This document shows positions 43,277 to 52,955 of a DNA stretch of 64,000 nucleotides, in pieces. The stretch covers positions 806,001-870,000 of the forward strand of contig NZ_GL538353.1 of NCBI RefSeq assembly GCF_000148995.1, in the 5' to 3' direction. The translations under genes were made by a program, and so were the position numbers. The notes beneath the pieces are model-generated. The model had not been told where the DNA came from, did not search any database, and saw only the letters and a program-made list of their open reading frames with translations. This DNA comes from Listeria grayi DSM 20601 (GTDB lineage: Bacteria; Bacillota; Bacilli; Lactobacillales; Listeriaceae). How positions within the stretch are numbered: position 1 is the first letter of the stretch; every line of letters starts with the position of its first letter.

Positions 43277-44587
43277 ATGGCTGTTTTTCCTGGGAAGTTA
43301 TATACGAAGGCGGAACTAGAAGCAACGGATGGCTTACAAACAATTGCAGGGATCAATGGAAACCCTCCTCGCTGTTTTCGCTGCGGAAATCGGGACGATT
43401 TTGGGAAGATGCCTTGTTTATGTGGGAAGAAGGATTGTTTGTATTGCCGTCGCTGTATTCAGATGGGTCGCGTCAATGCCTGCACGACTTTATTTTATAG
43501 AAAAAGCGAAGAAGAAGCACCATCAAGGAGAACATTTTTGGAATGGCAAGGAGACTTGTCGGAGGCGCAACAGCAAGCAAGTGAGCGTATCGTACAAGCA
43601 GTAGTAGAGAAGAAGCCACTCTTACTATGGGCGGTGGCAGGATCAGGCAAAACAGAAATGCTTTTTGCCGGAATCGATCGGGCTTTGCAGAATGGCGAAC
43701 GCGTGGCGCTGGCGACACCACGGGTAGATGTATGCTTAGAATTACAACCGCGATTAGAAGCAGCATTTCCGCATGTCTCGAAATGCTGTTTATATGGCGG
43801 ATCTGAAGAAAAGTACTTGGGAGAACGCTTTGTCATTGCGACGACCCATCAGCTAGTCCGATACTATCGAGCTTTTGATACGGTCTTTATAGATGAGGTC
43901 GATGCTTTTCCATATAGTCAAGATCCTCTTCTAGCTTATGCTGTTGATAAAGCTGCGAAAGAAAAGTGTACGCAAATTTATATTACTGCTACACCAACGC
44001 GTACTTGGCAACAAGAATGTGCGACTGGGCTGCGCGATCATGTCAAAATCCCGGCGCGATATCATGGCTATCCACTTCCTGTTCCAATCTCGGTTTGGAT
44101 AGGCAATTGGCAAAGGAGATTAAAAAAAGGCAAACTGCCATTTCAGATCGAAACATGGCTGGATATGATTCTCTCGAAAAACAAACCGGTATTGCTCTTC
44201 TTTCCTAGCATTACTCTGATGAAGAAAAGCTATCAGCTTTTTCAAGCGGCATACAAAGATGTGGAATCTGTCTATGCAGAAGATCCGGAGCGTAAGAGCA
44301 AAGTAGAGAAACTGCGTCAAGGGAAAATACAATTGTTGCTCACCACTACGATTCTGGAAAGGGGAGTTACTTTTCCAAACGTCCAAGTCGGTGTTATCGG
44401 TGCAGAAGAAGCAGTTTTTAGCGAGTCGGCACTTGTGCAGATCGCGGGACGGGTGGGAAGAAAAACCGAATACCCGCAAGGCGAGATACGCTTTTTCCAT
44501 TATGGAAAATCCCTTGCTATTTGCCGAGCGATCAGCCAAATCAATGAAATGAACCGATTAGCTAGGGAAGCGGGACTACTGCGATGA
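43277..44587 (+). CDS. comFA: DNA uptake helicase ComFA
   Basis: A 436-residue DEAD-box-like ATPase of the competence machinery. It has an N-terminal zinc-finger with several cysteines (CFRCGNRDD, CLCGKKDCLYCRRC), Walker A AVAGSGKTE, DEVDAF as motif II, TATPT as motif III, and C-terminal LTTTILERGVTFPNV and QIAGRVGRK. It helps pull single-stranded DNA into the cell. ATG 43277 lies behind AAAGGAGG. No clear ComK box was found upstream. Confidence 0.92.
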   Translation: MAVFPGKLYTKAELEATDGLQTIAGINGNPPRCFRCGNRDDFGKMPCLCGKKDCLYCRRCIQMGRVNACTTLFYRKSEEEAPSRRTFLEWQGDLSEAQQQASERIVQAVVEKKPLLLWAVAGSGKTEMLFAGIDRALQNGERVALATPRVDVCLELQPRLEAAFPHVSKCCLYGGSEEKYLGERFVIATTHQLVRYYRAFDTVFIDEVDAFPYSQDPLLAYAVDKAAKEKCTQIYITATPTRTWQQECATGLRDHVKIPARYHGYPLPVPISVWIGNWQRRLKKGKLPFQIETWLDMILSKNKPVLLFFPSITLMKKSYQLFQAAYKDVESVYAEDPERKSKVEKLRQGKIQLLLTTTILERGVTFPNVQVGVIGAEEAVFSESALVQIAGRVGRKTEYPQGEIRFFHYGKSLAICRAISQINEMNRLAREAGLLR

Positions 44588-45252
44588 AGCGTAGGTGTCC
44601 TATTTGCGGAGCAGTTATTCTGGAAAAAATCGGCTGGACTTTTTGGGAGGTCAATGTAAACCGCTGCTGCCAAACCTGCAGGAATGCCTTTGAACCTATA
44701 GAGTCCCCTTGTTGCGAGCGGTGCAGTAAACCTGATGTCAGTGGAGTCTGTAGAGATTGTGAAAGCTGGAGAACTAGCGGCCGTGCATATCTACAAAAAA
44801 ACTATTCGCTATATCACTACAATGAATTTGCAAAGGAAGTTACAACTCAATTTAAATTCCGAGGAGACTATGAGATCGCACGTGTTTTTAGCAGACCGCT
44901 CCAAAAGCAATTGGAACAGCTTTCGGTAGAAGAAATCATTGTTATTCCACTGCATGAAGACCGTCTGCAAGAGCGGGGCTTTAATCAAACAGAAGCGCTT
45001 TTGCAAGTCATCGCCCAACCGTACCAAAACTGGCTGCAACGAAAAGAGCAAGGTAAACAGTCGAAAAAAAGCCGCAAAGAACGACTTCGTATGGAACAAA
45101 TCTTCTCTTTGACTGCGGATGCAACTATAGACGGCAAAACGATTTTATTGGTGGATGATGTATACACAACAGGCGCTACACTTCATTGTGCAGCAGAACT
45201 TTTGCATGAACATGGTGCAAAGCAAATTGAAGCAATTACGATTTTTCGTTAA
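44584..45252 (+). CDS. comFC: ComF family protein ComFC
   Basis: A 222-residue protein with an N-terminal four-cysteine zinc site region (CPICGAVI, CCQTC, CCERCSKPD, CRDC) and a C-terminal phosphoribosyltransferase-like domain (IPLHEDRLQERGFNQTE, ILLVDDVYTTGATL). Needed for transformation with ComFA, which it overlaps by 4 bp. The intact pair suggests that competence genes are kept here, as in other Listeria. Confidence 0.92.
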   Translation: MKRRCPICGAVILEKIGWTFWEVNVNRCCQTCRNAFEPIESPCCERCSKPDVSGVCRDCESWRTSGRAYLQKNYSLYHYNEFAKEVTTQFKFRGDYEIARVFSRPLQKQLEQLSVEEIIVIPLHEDRLQERGFNQTEALLQVIAQPYQNWLQRKEQGKQSKKSRKERLRMEQIFSLTADATIDGKTILLVDDVYTTGATLHCAAELLHEHGAKQIEAITIFR

Positions 45253-45348
45253 AAAAGGTTTGCGGTCGGGTCGAATGTGGAAACTAAAGTATAAAATCAT
45301 AATGGGATAAAAATAAAGAAAACCTTTACAAAAATATGGTATAAATAT

Positions 45349-45377
45349 TTGCAAAAACAGTGTATATACCGTAGACT
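45349..45377 (+). promoter_or_regulatory. Sigma-A-type promoter of hpf
   Basis: TTGCAA (45349-45354), 17 bp, TAGACT (45372-45377). The leader carries an AGAAG/CTTCT hairpin at about 45387-45402. I could not find a convincing sigma-B promoter, which the L. monocytogenes homologue is thought to have. Confidence 0.5.
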
Positions 45378-45439
45378 AAAGGTAAGAAGTTAACGCTTCT
45401 TGGTTGTGATTTTTGTTTTATCTCAAAGGAGGAATTGCT

Positions 45440-46009
45440 ATGCTTAAGTACAACATTCGTGGTGAGAATATTGAAGTTACAGAACCGATCCGAGATTATG
45501 TGGAAAAGAAAATCGATAAATTAGAAAGATACTTCAATGAAACACCAGACGCAAACGTACACGTCAATTTGAAAGTTTATTCCGATAAGAGTGCAAAGGT
45601 CGAAGTGACAATCCCACTTCCCAATCTAGTATTACGTGCGGAAGAAACAAATGGTGACTTGTATGCAAGCGTTGACTTGATCGCAGATAAATTAGAACGG
45701 CAAATCCGGAAGCATAAAACGAAAGTTAACCGAAAATTCCGAGATAAAGGCAGCGAAAAAGACTACTTTGCATTTTCGGAGATCAATGATAGCACGCCGT
45801 CTGAAGAAACGGACAGCGATTATGATATTGAAATCGTGAGAACAAAGAGTTTTTCTCTAAAACCAATGGATAGCGAAGAAGCAGTTTTGCAAATGAATTT
45901 GTTGGGGCATAATTTCTTTGTATTCAACGATGCAGAGACAAATGGAACCAACATTGTATATAAACGCAAAGACGGGAAGTATGGTCTGATCGAAACAGAA
46001 GCAGACTGA
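45440..46009 (+). CDS. hpf: Ribosome hibernation-promoting factor, long form
   Basis: A 189-residue long HPF. The N-terminal domain (about 1-100; YNIRGENIEVTEPIRDYVEKK) binds the decoding centre, and the C-terminal dimerisation domain (about 130-189; VRTKSFSLKPMDSEEAV, FVFNDAETNGTNIVYKRKDG) joins two 70S ribosomes into a 100S dimer. ATG 45440 lies behind AAAGGAGG; the frame is open to 45413. It is single-gene, with its own promoter and terminator. Confidence 0.94.
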   Translation: MLKYNIRGENIEVTEPIRDYVEKKIDKLERYFNETPDANVHVNLKVYSDKSAKVEVTIPLPNLVLRAEETNGDLYASVDLIADKLERQIRKHKTKVNRKFRDKGSEKDYFAFSEINDSTPSEETDSDYDIEIVRTKSFSLKPMDSEEAVLQMNLLGHNFFVFNDAETNGTNIVYKRKDGKYGLIETEAD

Positions 46010-46030
46010 GTGATTTTTAAAAATAATGCG

Positions 46031-46063
46031 ACGCCTTACCTGATTGATTGGTAAGGCGTTTTT
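46031..46063 (+). terminator. Terminator of hpf
   Basis: ACGCCTTACC pairs perfectly with GGTAAGGCGT around a 9-nt loop, then TTTTC. Confidence 0.85.
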
Positions 46064-46087
46064 CTAGTAAGTGAATTAATCATTATG

Positions 46088-46117
46088 TTGTCTTTTCTGC
46101 GTGTTTAGTGATAAAAT
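46088..46117 (+). promoter_or_regulatory. Promoter of secA
   Basis: TTGTCT (46088-46093), 18 bp, TAAAAT (46112-46117). Confidence 0.55.
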
Positions 46118-46192
46118 TAAGGAGCATATCGAAAAAATGAACGAGAATTTATATAAGACAGGATAAAGTTGAAACAGAAGAGGAGAATCAAA

Positions 46193-48706
46193 ATGGCAGG
46201 TTTATTAAAACGAATTTTTGAATCTGGGAAAAAGGATTTAAAATATTTGGAGAAAAAGGCAGATCAAATAGAAGCATTAGCAGATGAAACAGCAAGCCTA
46301 TCTGATGAACAACTACGCGGAAAAACAGATGAATTCAAAGCGCGTTTTGCAAATGGAGAGACCTTAGATGATTTATTAGTAGAGGCGTTCGCGGTTGCTC
46401 GCGAAGGCGCAAAACGAGCACTCGGCTTGTATCCGTTCCGTGTTCAGCTCATGGGTGGCATCGTGCTGCATGAGGGTAATATTGCAGAAATGAAAACTGG
46501 TGAAGGTAAAACGTTGACAGCTACATTGCCGGTTTATTTAAACGCGCTTTCTGGCGAAGGAGTCCATGTGGTTACGGTCAATGAATACTTGGCTCACCGG
46601 GATGCAGAAGAAATGGGTGTGCTTTACGACTTCTTAGGTTTGCGAGTAGGACTCAACTTGAATTCTATGTCCAGTGAAGAAAAACGAGAAGCTTATCTAG
46701 CTGACATCACCTATAATACCAATAACGAATTAGGATTCGATTACCTGCGTGATAACATGGTTGTTTATAAAGAAGAAATGGTTCAGCGGCCATTATCTTT
46801 TGCCATCATCGATGAAGTCGATTCTATTCTTATCGATGAAGCGAGAACACCGCTGATTATTTCTGGAGAAGCAGAAAAATCTACGCTGCTTTATGTACGG
46901 GCAAATTCTTTTGTTACAACTTTAACAGCAGAAACTGACTTTACGGTCGATATCAAGACGAAAACGGTACAATTAACAGAAGAAGGAATGACCAAAGGGG
47001 AAAAATATTTTGGTGTAGATAACCTCTTTGATTTAGATAATACGGTGATTCTTCATCATATCGCGCAAGCACTCAAAGCAAATTACACGATGGACTTAGA
47101 TGTCGATTATGTGGTTCAAGAAGACGAAGTGCTGATCGTGGACCAATTTACAGGTCGTATCATGAAAGGCCGTCGCTTCAGCGAAGGATTACACCAAGCT
47201 TTAGAAGCTAAAGAAGGCGTAACGATTCAAAATGAATCGAAAACGATGGCTACGATCACTTTCCAAAACTACTTCCGAATGTATAAGAAATTAGCTGGGA
47301 TGACAGGTACAGCGAAAACAGAAGAAGAAGAATTCCGCGATATCTACAACATGCGGGTTATTGAGATCCCAACGAATAAAGATATTATTCGTGATGATAA
47401 ACCGGATTTGATCTATACAACCATGGATGCGAAATTCAGTGCGGTCGTGGATGACATTGCAGAACGCCATGCCAATGGTCAACCAGTTCTTGTTGGTACG
47501 GTAGCAATCGAAACATCTGAATTGATTTCACAAAAACTAAAACGCAAAGGCGTAAAACATGATGTGTTAAATGCAAAACAGCATGAACGTGAAGCCGATA
47601 TCATTGCCAAAGCGGGTGAAAAAGGTGCAGTTACGATCGCAACCAATATGGCCGGTCGTGGTACGGATATTAAACTTGGCGAAGGTACTGTAGAAGCTGG
47701 CGGTTTAGCGGTTATCGGTACGGAACGTCATGAATCACGCCGGATCGATAATCAGTTGCGTGGTCGTTCAGGTCGTCAAGGAGATCCAGGTGTAACGCAA
47801 TTCTATCTTTCTATGGAAGATGAATTGATGCGTCGTTTCGGGTCGGACAACATGAAGAGCATGATGGAGCGCTTTGGCATGAGTGATGAAGCGATCCAAA
47901 GTAAAATGGTTAGCCGTGCTGTAGAATCAGCGCAAAGACGTGTAGAAGGAAACAACTTCGATTCCCGTAAACAAGTCTTGCAATATGATGATGTTTTGCG
48001 TCAGCAACGTGAAGTTATTTATAAACAGCGTTATGAAGTTATCAATGCAGACAATGGATTGCGTGAGATCATTGAGCAGATGATCGAGCGGACGATCAAC
48101 CGCATTGTATCTGCTCATGCTTCCAGTCATGAACCAGAAGAGGAATGGAATCTACAAGCGATCGTTGATTATGTAGATGCCAATCTGCTGCCAGAAGGCG
48201 TTGTCACTACGGATAATTTAAAACAAAAAGATAGCGAAGAGATCCAAAACTTTATCTTTGAAAAAATCAAAGAAGCCTATAATGAAAAAGAAACACTTCT
48301 TTCACGAGAAGAGTTTAACGAATTTGAAAAAGTAGTCTTGCTTCGTGTAGTCGATACGAAATGGGTAGATCATATTGATGCGATGGATCACTTGCGAGAA
48401 GGTATTCATTTACGTGCCTACGGTCAAATCGATCCGCTTCGTGAATATCAATCTGAAGGATTTGCGATGTTTGATACAATGATCGATTCTATCGATGAAG
48501 ATGTGGCGCGCTACATTATGAAAGCAGAGATCCAACAAAACCTTGAGCGGGAGCAAGTGGCAAAAGGCGATGCAGTCGACCCGTCAGAAGGAAAACCAAA
48601 AGCAAAACGTCAACCGATCAGAAAAGACAAACACATCGGACGCAACGACCCTTGCCCATGCGGCAGCGGCAAGAAGTACAAAAACTGTCATGGTAAGCTA
48701 GACTAG
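46193..48706 (+). CDS. secA: Preprotein translocase ATPase SecA
   Basis: An 837-residue motor that drives export through SecYEG. Walker A is [16 protein letters not shown]-box motif II is [14 protein letters not shown], the second nucleotide domain has [13 protein letters not shown] and [13 protein letters not shown], and a C-terminal zinc site is [16 protein letters not shown] 46193 follows AGGAG; the frame is open to 46169. This is the housekeeping SecA1; Listeria has a second, separate SecA2 elsewhere. Confidence 0.96.
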   Translation: MAGLLKRIFESGKKDLKYLEKKADQIEALADETASLSDEQLRGKTDEFKARFANGETLDDLLVEAFAVAREGAKRALGLYPFRVQLMGGIVLHEGNIAEMKTGEGKTLTATLPVYLNALSGEGVHVVTVNEYLAHRDAEEMGVLYDFLGLRVGLNLNSMSSEEKREAYLADITYNTNNELGFDYLRDNMVVYKEEMVQRPLSFAIIDEVDSILIDEARTPLIISGEAEKSTLLYVRANSFVTTLTAETDFTVDIKTKTVQLTEEGMTKGEKYFGVDNLFDLDNTVILHHIAQALKANYTMDLDVDYVVQEDEVLIVDQFTGRIMKGRRFSEGLHQALEAKEGVTIQNESKTMATITFQNYFRMYKKLAGMTGTAKTEEEEFRDIYNMRVIEIPTNKDIIRDDKPDLIYTTMDAKFSAVVDDIAERHANGQPVLVGTVAIETSELISQKLKRKGVKHDVLNAKQHEREADIIAKAGEKGAVTIATNMAGRGTDIKLGEGTVEAGGLAVIGTERHESRRIDNQLRGRSGRQGDPGVTQFYLSMEDELMRRFGSDNMKSMMERFGMSDEAIQSKMVSRAVESAQRRVEGNNFDSRKQVLQYDDVLRQQREVIYKQRYEVINADNGLREIIEQMIERTINRIVSAHASSHEPEEEWNLQAIVDYVDANLLPEGVVTTDNLKQKDSEEIQNFIFEKIKEAYNEKETLLSREEFNEFEKVVLLRVVDTKWVDHIDAMDHLREGIHLRAYGQIDPLREYQSEGFAMFDTMIDSIDEDVARYIMKAEIQQNLEREQVAKGDAVDPSEGKPKAKRQPIRKDKHIGRNDPCPCGSGKKYKNCHGKLD

Positions 48707-48717
48707 CCGACATAGAA

Positions 48718-48739
48718 AAGCGCCTTAGAAAAGGCGCTT
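48718..48739 (+). terminator. secA terminator hairpin, first copy
   Basis: AAGCGCCTT, AGAA, AAGGCGCTT: a perfect 9-bp stem 11 bp after secA, but followed by CAGACT instead of a T-run. The identical 22 nt recurs at 48905-48926. Confidence 0.7.
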
Positions 48740-48783
48740 CAGACTGAAGAAAAACACCATTTCAATCATTATTTTACTGTTTT

Positions 48784-48904
48784 CAGCTTGGTGAAAAATG
48801 ATTAGATTCTAGGCAAAGCTGAGTACCGAAGCGGAGCGTACTTGTGTACGTGAGCATCGGAACGCAGGCTTTAACGACGAAGATGAGCGTTTTTCGCCAA
48901 GCTG
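48784..48904. repeat. Hairpin-forming repeat element, 121 bp
   Basis: Terminal inverted repeats of 17 nt (CAGCTTGGTGAAAAATG at 48784-48800 against the complement of 48888-48904, two mismatches, both G-T compatible) enclose a second long palindrome (48815-48841 with 48846-48872 around TTGT; GTAC at its tip). The whole could fold into one long stem. I remember near-identical sequences (TACCGAAGCGGAGCGTAC) as dispersed, non-coding repeats in Listeria and related genomes, but could not search. Confidence 0.7.
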
Positions 48905-48930
48905 AAGCGCCTTAGAAAAGGCGCTTTCTG
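48905..48930 (+). terminator. secA terminator hairpin, second copy
   Basis: The same 22-nt hairpin as at 48718, directly abutting the end of the 121-bp repeat, here with TTTCTG after the stem. It is the last terminator before prfB. Confidence 0.7.
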
Positions 48931-48970
48931 TATGCAACCTAAAATAACAATCAAAAGGTGGAAAATAGAA

Positions 48971-50072
48971 ATGGAATTAGCGGATATTCGTAATGAATTA
49001 GAACAAACGGCGGTACAAATCAAAGACTTTAGGGGGTCTCTTTGACTTAGAAAGCATGGAAGCCCGTATTGCCGAGTTAGAAGATCAAATGCTGGACCCG
49101 AGTTTTTGGAATGATCAACAAGGAGCTCAAACGGTCATCAATGAGGCTAATGGATTAAAAGACACGTATCAAGCGTTTCATCAATTAGAAGAACAACAGG
49201 AGAATCTGGAAGTCAGCTTAGAGCTTTTACGGGAAGAGCTAGATGCCGATCTAAAAGAGCAAGTGGAAGAAGAGTTGCAGACGTTTGTCCGCGAACTGAA
49301 AGATTTTGAATTGAAAATGATTTTAAGCGAGCCATATGACAAAAACAATGCGATCTTAGAAATTCATCCAGGCGCGGGCGGCACAGAATCACAAGATTGG
49401 GGATCGATGTTGCTGCGTATGTATCAGCGCTTTGCCGATAAAAAAGGATTCAAGGTTGAAATGTTGGATTATCAAGCTGGCGATGAAGCTGGGATCAAAA
49501 GTGTCACTCTGCTGATCAAAGGATTGAATGCTTACGGTTATTTAAAAGCAGAAAAAGGCATTCATCGTTTAGTACGGATCTCGCCGTTTGATTCTTCAGG
49601 CCGTCGTCATACATCGTTTGTTTCGGTAGATGTGATGCCGGAATTGAATGATGATATCGAGATCGAAGTGCGCCCTGAAGATTTGAAAATCGATACTTAC
49701 CGCGCTACTGGTGCAGGTGGACAGCATATCAATACGACCGATTCAGCTGTTCGGATGACTCACTTGCCGACGGGGATCGTGGTTACTTGTCAATCAGAGC
49801 GTTCACAGTTGAAAAACCGGGAACAAGCAATGAAAATGCTAAAAACGAAACTATACCAAAAAGAACAAGAAGAAAAAGAACAAGAACTTGCAGCGATTCG
49901 TGGGGAACAAAAAGAAATCGGATGGGGTAGTCAAATTCGTTCATACGTTTTCCATCCTTATTCGATGGTCAAAGATCACCGCACGGAAGTCGAGACCGGA
50001 AATACACAAGCTGTCATGGACGGGGAAATCGATGACTTTATCAACGCCTACTTGCGTTCAAAGATAAATTAA
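48971..50072 (+). CDS. prfB: Peptide chain release factor 2 with programmed +1 frameshift
   Basis: The first 24 codons run from ATG 48971 ([12 protein letters not shown]) to an in-frame TGA at 49043-49045; the rest (about 342 codons) continues in the +1 frame from GAC 49044, giving 366 residues. The slip site CTT-TGA-C is preceded by the internal Shine-Dalgarno-like AGGGGG (49031-49036), exactly the conserved autoregulatory arrangement: low RF2 favours frameshifting at its own stop. RF2 features are the SPF motif in [12 protein letters not shown] and GGQ in [12 protein letters not shown]. It is functional, not a pseudogene. Confidence 0.96.
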
Positions 50073-50082
50073 GGAGTAAGTA

Positions 50083-50946
50083 ATGAATAAAAAACGTCGT
50101 AAAAAGTCCTCTGCAAGGATAGTATCCAAATGGATGGAATATATATATGTAATCATAGGAGCAGCTATAATTGCGATTGCTTTTAATACGCTATTACTAC
50201 CGAACCACGTGGCTTCGGGCGGTGTAAGCGGGATAAGCACGATTCTCAACTCGCTTACAGGCTGGACACCAGCATTTATTCAATGGGCGTTTAATATCCC
50301 TCTCTTTATCGCAGGCGTATTGTTTTTGGGCTATCAGTTTGGGATCAAGACATTTGTGGGAACGATGCTACTGCCACTATTCGTTTATCTGACGCAGCAT
50401 TTCGATACGTGGACACATCAGCCACTCGTTGCTGCTCTGTTTGGTGGCGTGCTGGTCGGAGCAGGATTGGGAATCGTTTTCCGTGGCAAAGCTTCGACAG
50501 GCGGAACAGATGTTGTCGCACAAATATTGCATAAGTACACGCATCTATCCTTAGGTATATGTGTCGCGCTCATCGATGGCTTCGTGGTGGTTACGGCTAT
50601 GGCTGTTTTTGACGTGGAATCTGGACTTTATGCGTTAGTTGCGCTATACGCAACTAGTAAAACCATCGATTTGGTGCAAGTAGGTCTCAACCAGTCGAAA
50701 TCTGTCCTGATCATCTCAGAAAATCAAGATGCGATCCGGGAAGCAGTGCTTTATAAAATCGACCGCGGAATCACCCGATTATCTGCGCAAGGTGGTTATA
50801 CAGATGATGAAAAGCAGATCCTGCTTTGCGTGATCGAGCAACGAGAATTTACCCGTTTAAAAGAAGTGATCAAAGAAATCGATCCGAATGCCTTTGTCGT
50901 GGTCATGAGCGCCAGCGAAGTATTAGGAGAAGGATTTACATTATAA
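50083..50946 (+). CDS. YitT family membrane protein (YvjA-like, DUF2179)
   Basis: A 287-residue protein with about five transmembrane segments in the N-terminal two thirds (YITT/DUF161: NHVASGGVSGISTILN, FRGKASTGGTDVVAQIL) and a soluble C-terminal DUF2179 domain (RGITRLSAQGGYTDDEKQILLCVI). It starts 10 bp after prfB behind AAGGAG and is probably cotranscribed. B. subtilis yvjA lies at the same place. Function unknown. Confidence 0.88.
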   Translation: MNKKRRKKSSARIVSKWMEYIYVIIGAAIIAIAFNTLLLPNHVASGGVSGISTILNSLTGWTPAFIQWAFNIPLFIAGVLFLGYQFGIKTFVGTMLLPLFVYLTQHFDTWTHQPLVAALFGGVLVGAGLGIVFRGKASTGGTDVVAQILHKYTHLSLGICVALIDGFVVVTAMAVFDVESGLYALVALYATSKTIDLVQVGLNQSKSVLIISENQDAIREAVLYKIDRGITRLSAQGGYTDDEKQILLCVIEQREFTRLKEVIKEIDPNAFVVVMSASEVLGEGFTL

Positions 50947-50948
50947 TG

Positions 50949-50985
50949 AAAAAGCTTGATACCGCAATGGTCTCAAGCTTTTTTT
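50949..50985 (+). terminator. Terminator after the YitT gene
   Basis: AAAAAGCTTGA pairs with TCAAGCTTTTT around a loop of 13 nt, then more T residues. Confidence 0.85.
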
Positions 50986-51208
50986 ATAGTCGCGATAACT
51001 ACCCGAAAAAAGGGAGAAGCAACTGTAATCATTTTTAATGTGGTTGTAATGTTAATTCTTAGTAAAAACATGTACAATTGGTACCAGTGGAAATTTCCAA
51101 GTTCCGCTCTGAAAGTATGAAAAATTACTTGTTACAAATCAATCAGTCAATGTAAAGCGCGACATATAACTGTAATGTAAATAACCTATAGATGAAAAAC
51201 TAGAATGG
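50986..51208. other. Gene-free region upstream of ftsEX
   Basis: AT-rich sequence without a plausible gene. It contains repeated TGTAATG words (near 51032, 51044 and 51171) without the spacing of a WalR box, and ends in the ftsE promoter and leader hairpin. Confidence 0.45.
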
Positions 51209-51244
51209 TATAATGGAGCATGTGATGCAGGGATATGCCCTGCA
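51206..51244 (+). promoter_or_regulatory. ftsEX promoter and 5' leader hairpin
   Basis: TG-G-TATAAT extended -10 (hexamer 51209-51214; poor -35) followed, at about the expected transcription start, by the perfect hairpin TGCAGGG/CCCTGCA (51226-51244). A hairpin at the 5' end could stabilise the mRNA. The leader to ftsE is about 100 nt. Confidence 0.45.
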
Positions 51245-51320
51245 GACATATATATCTTTCTAGAACTCAGGTTTGCATTGCTAAGTAATCTAAAAAGGAA
51301 AGGCATAGCAAGGTGATAAC

Positions 51321-52007
51321 ATGATACTCATGGAAGATGTATATAAAAAATATCCAAACGGCATTACAGCTGCGAACGGACTCAATGTACATATAAAACA
51401 AGGTGAATTTGTTTATGTTGTTGGACCAAGTGGAGCTGGGAAATCTACTTTTATCAAGATGATCTATCGTGAAGAACGTGCAACGAAAGGTAATATCAGA
51501 GTAGATTCTTTTGACCTGATCAATATGAAAAATCGGGAAGTGCCATATCTTCGTAGACACGTTGGAGTTGTCTTCCAAGATTACAAATTACTCCAAAGCA
51601 AAACCGTCTACGAAAACATTGCCTACGCAATGGAGGTAGTAGAAGCTGAGCCAGCCGTTATCAAGGAACGTGTCATGGAAGTGCTGGACTTAGTAAACTT
51701 GAAACATAAAGTTCGGATGTTGCCGGATGAACTGTCAGGTGGAGAACAACAGCGTATCTCTATCGCCCGTTCAATAGCCAACATGCCCAAAGTCTTGATA
51801 GCTGACGAACCTACAGGAAACTTGGATCCGGATACTTCGTGGGAGATCATGAATATCTTGGAAGAAATCAGCAATCGCGGAACGACCATCGTAATGGCAA
51901 CGCACAATAAAGAAATTGTGAACACATTGAAACATCGTGTTATCGCCATCGAAAATGGACGAATCGTACGGGATGAAGAGCAAGGAGAATATGGCTATGA
52001 AATTTAG
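51321..52007 (+). CDS. ftsE: Cell-division ABC ATPase FtsE
   Basis: A 228-residue ATPase of the FtsEX complex. Walker A GPSGAGKST, ABC signature LSGGEQQRIS and Walker B VLIADEPTGNLD are intact. AAGGTGA precedes the ATG. Together with FtsX it signals across the membrane to a periplasmic-side cell-wall hydrolase rather than transporting a substrate; the next gene but one (spl) encodes the likely client. It overlaps ftsX. Confidence 0.95.
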   Translation: MILMEDVYKKYPNGITAANGLNVHIKQGEFVYVVGPSGAGKSTFIKMIYREERATKGNIRVDSFDLINMKNREVPYLRRHVGVVFQDYKLLQSKTVYENIAYAMEVVEAEPAVIKERVMEVLDLVNLKHKVRMLPDELSGGEQQRISIARSIANMPKVLIADEPTGNLDPDTSWEIMNILEEISNRGTTIVMATHNKEIVNTLKHRVIAIENGRIVRDEEQGEYGYEI

Positions 52008-52881
52008 AACATTTGGGCGACACGTCAAAGAAAGTTTCAAGAGTATTTATCGGAACGGCTGGATGACATTTGCGGCAGCCAGTGCAGTAACTGTTACGTT
52101 GATCTTAGTGAGTGTGTTTTTCGCGATTTTGCTCAACGTCAATAAACTTGCATCCGATGTGGAGAACAACGTACAAATCAATGTACATATCAGTCTCGGC
52201 GCGAAACAAGCAGAACAAGATACATTGAAAAATCAAATCGAGCAGCTTAATGGAGTTGAAAAAGTCACTTTTTCTTCCAAGGAAGAACAACTTAAAAAAT
52301 TAGTTGGCTTCTATGGCAAAAACTTCAACCTCTTCAAACAAAACAATCCGCTTTATGATGTTTTTGTGGTTCAAGCTGAAAAACCAGAACAAACGAAAAT
52401 GGTGGCCGAAGAAATCCACCAACTGAAAAATGTCGACAATGTCGATTATGGTAAGAAAACAGTTGATAAATTATTTAACACACTTAAATGGGCAAGATAT
52501 GGTGGAATCGTTTTAAGTATCGGCTTGGTACTAACAGCCATGTTCCTGATCTCGAATACGATCAAGATCGCTATCTTCTCTAGAAGAAGAGAAATCGAGA
52601 TTATGAAATTAGTTGGCGCAACAAACTGGTTCATTAGGTGGCCGTTCATTTTGGAAGGTGCTTGGCTAGGTTTCATCGGAGCAATTATTCCGGTTATCCT
52701 AACATTCATTGGATATATCAATACGTATCGTATCGTAAATCCAAAATTAGCCAGCAGTTCACTTTCACTATTACCACCGACGCCATTCGCGTATGAGATC
52801 AGCGGTCTAGTAATCGCTATCGGAGTTGTTATCGGTATTTGGGGCAGCGCGATTTCCATTCGCAGATTCTTGAAAGTTTAA
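51997..52881 (+). CDS. ftsX: Cell-division ABC permease FtsX
   Basis: A 294-residue four-transmembrane protein: N-terminal helix (TFAAASAVTVTLILVSVFFAILL), a large external domain of about 110 residues, then three helices of the FtsX domain (ISNTIKIAIFSRRREIEIMKLVGA is the coupling segment). ATG 51997 is 9 bp after AAGGAG; ATG 51991 (spacing 3) is possible. Frame overlaps ftsE by 11 bp. Confidence 0.93.
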   Translation: MKFRTFGRHVKESFKSIYRNGWMTFAAASAVTVTLILVSVFFAILLNVNKLASDVENNVQINVHISLGAKQAEQDTLKNQIEQLNGVEKVTFSSKEEQLKKLVGFYGKNFNLFKQNNPLYDVFVVQAEKPEQTKMVAEEIHQLKNVDNVDYGKKTVDKLFNTLKWARYGGIVLSIGLVLTAMFLISNTIKIAIFSRRREIEIMKLVGATNWFIRWPFILEGAWLGFIGAIIPVILTFIGYINTYRIVNPKLASSSLSLLPPTPFAYEISGLVIAIGVVIGIWGSAISIRRFLKV

Positions 52882-52955
52882 TTTTAATAGTAGGTATATA
52901 CCCGTGTAAACGAAAATAAAACAATAAGGCTAGGGAGCTTTAGGAGGTAAATTAA

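Noticed and set aside
49043-49045. In-frame TGA in prfB as a sign of a pseudogene
   Set aside because: The context is the conserved RF2 programmed frameshift, and the downstream frame is intact to the GGQ motif and C-terminus.
50986-51208. WalR box upstream of ftsEX from repeated TGTAATG words
   Set aside because: The words do not occur as two hexamers separated by 5 bp.
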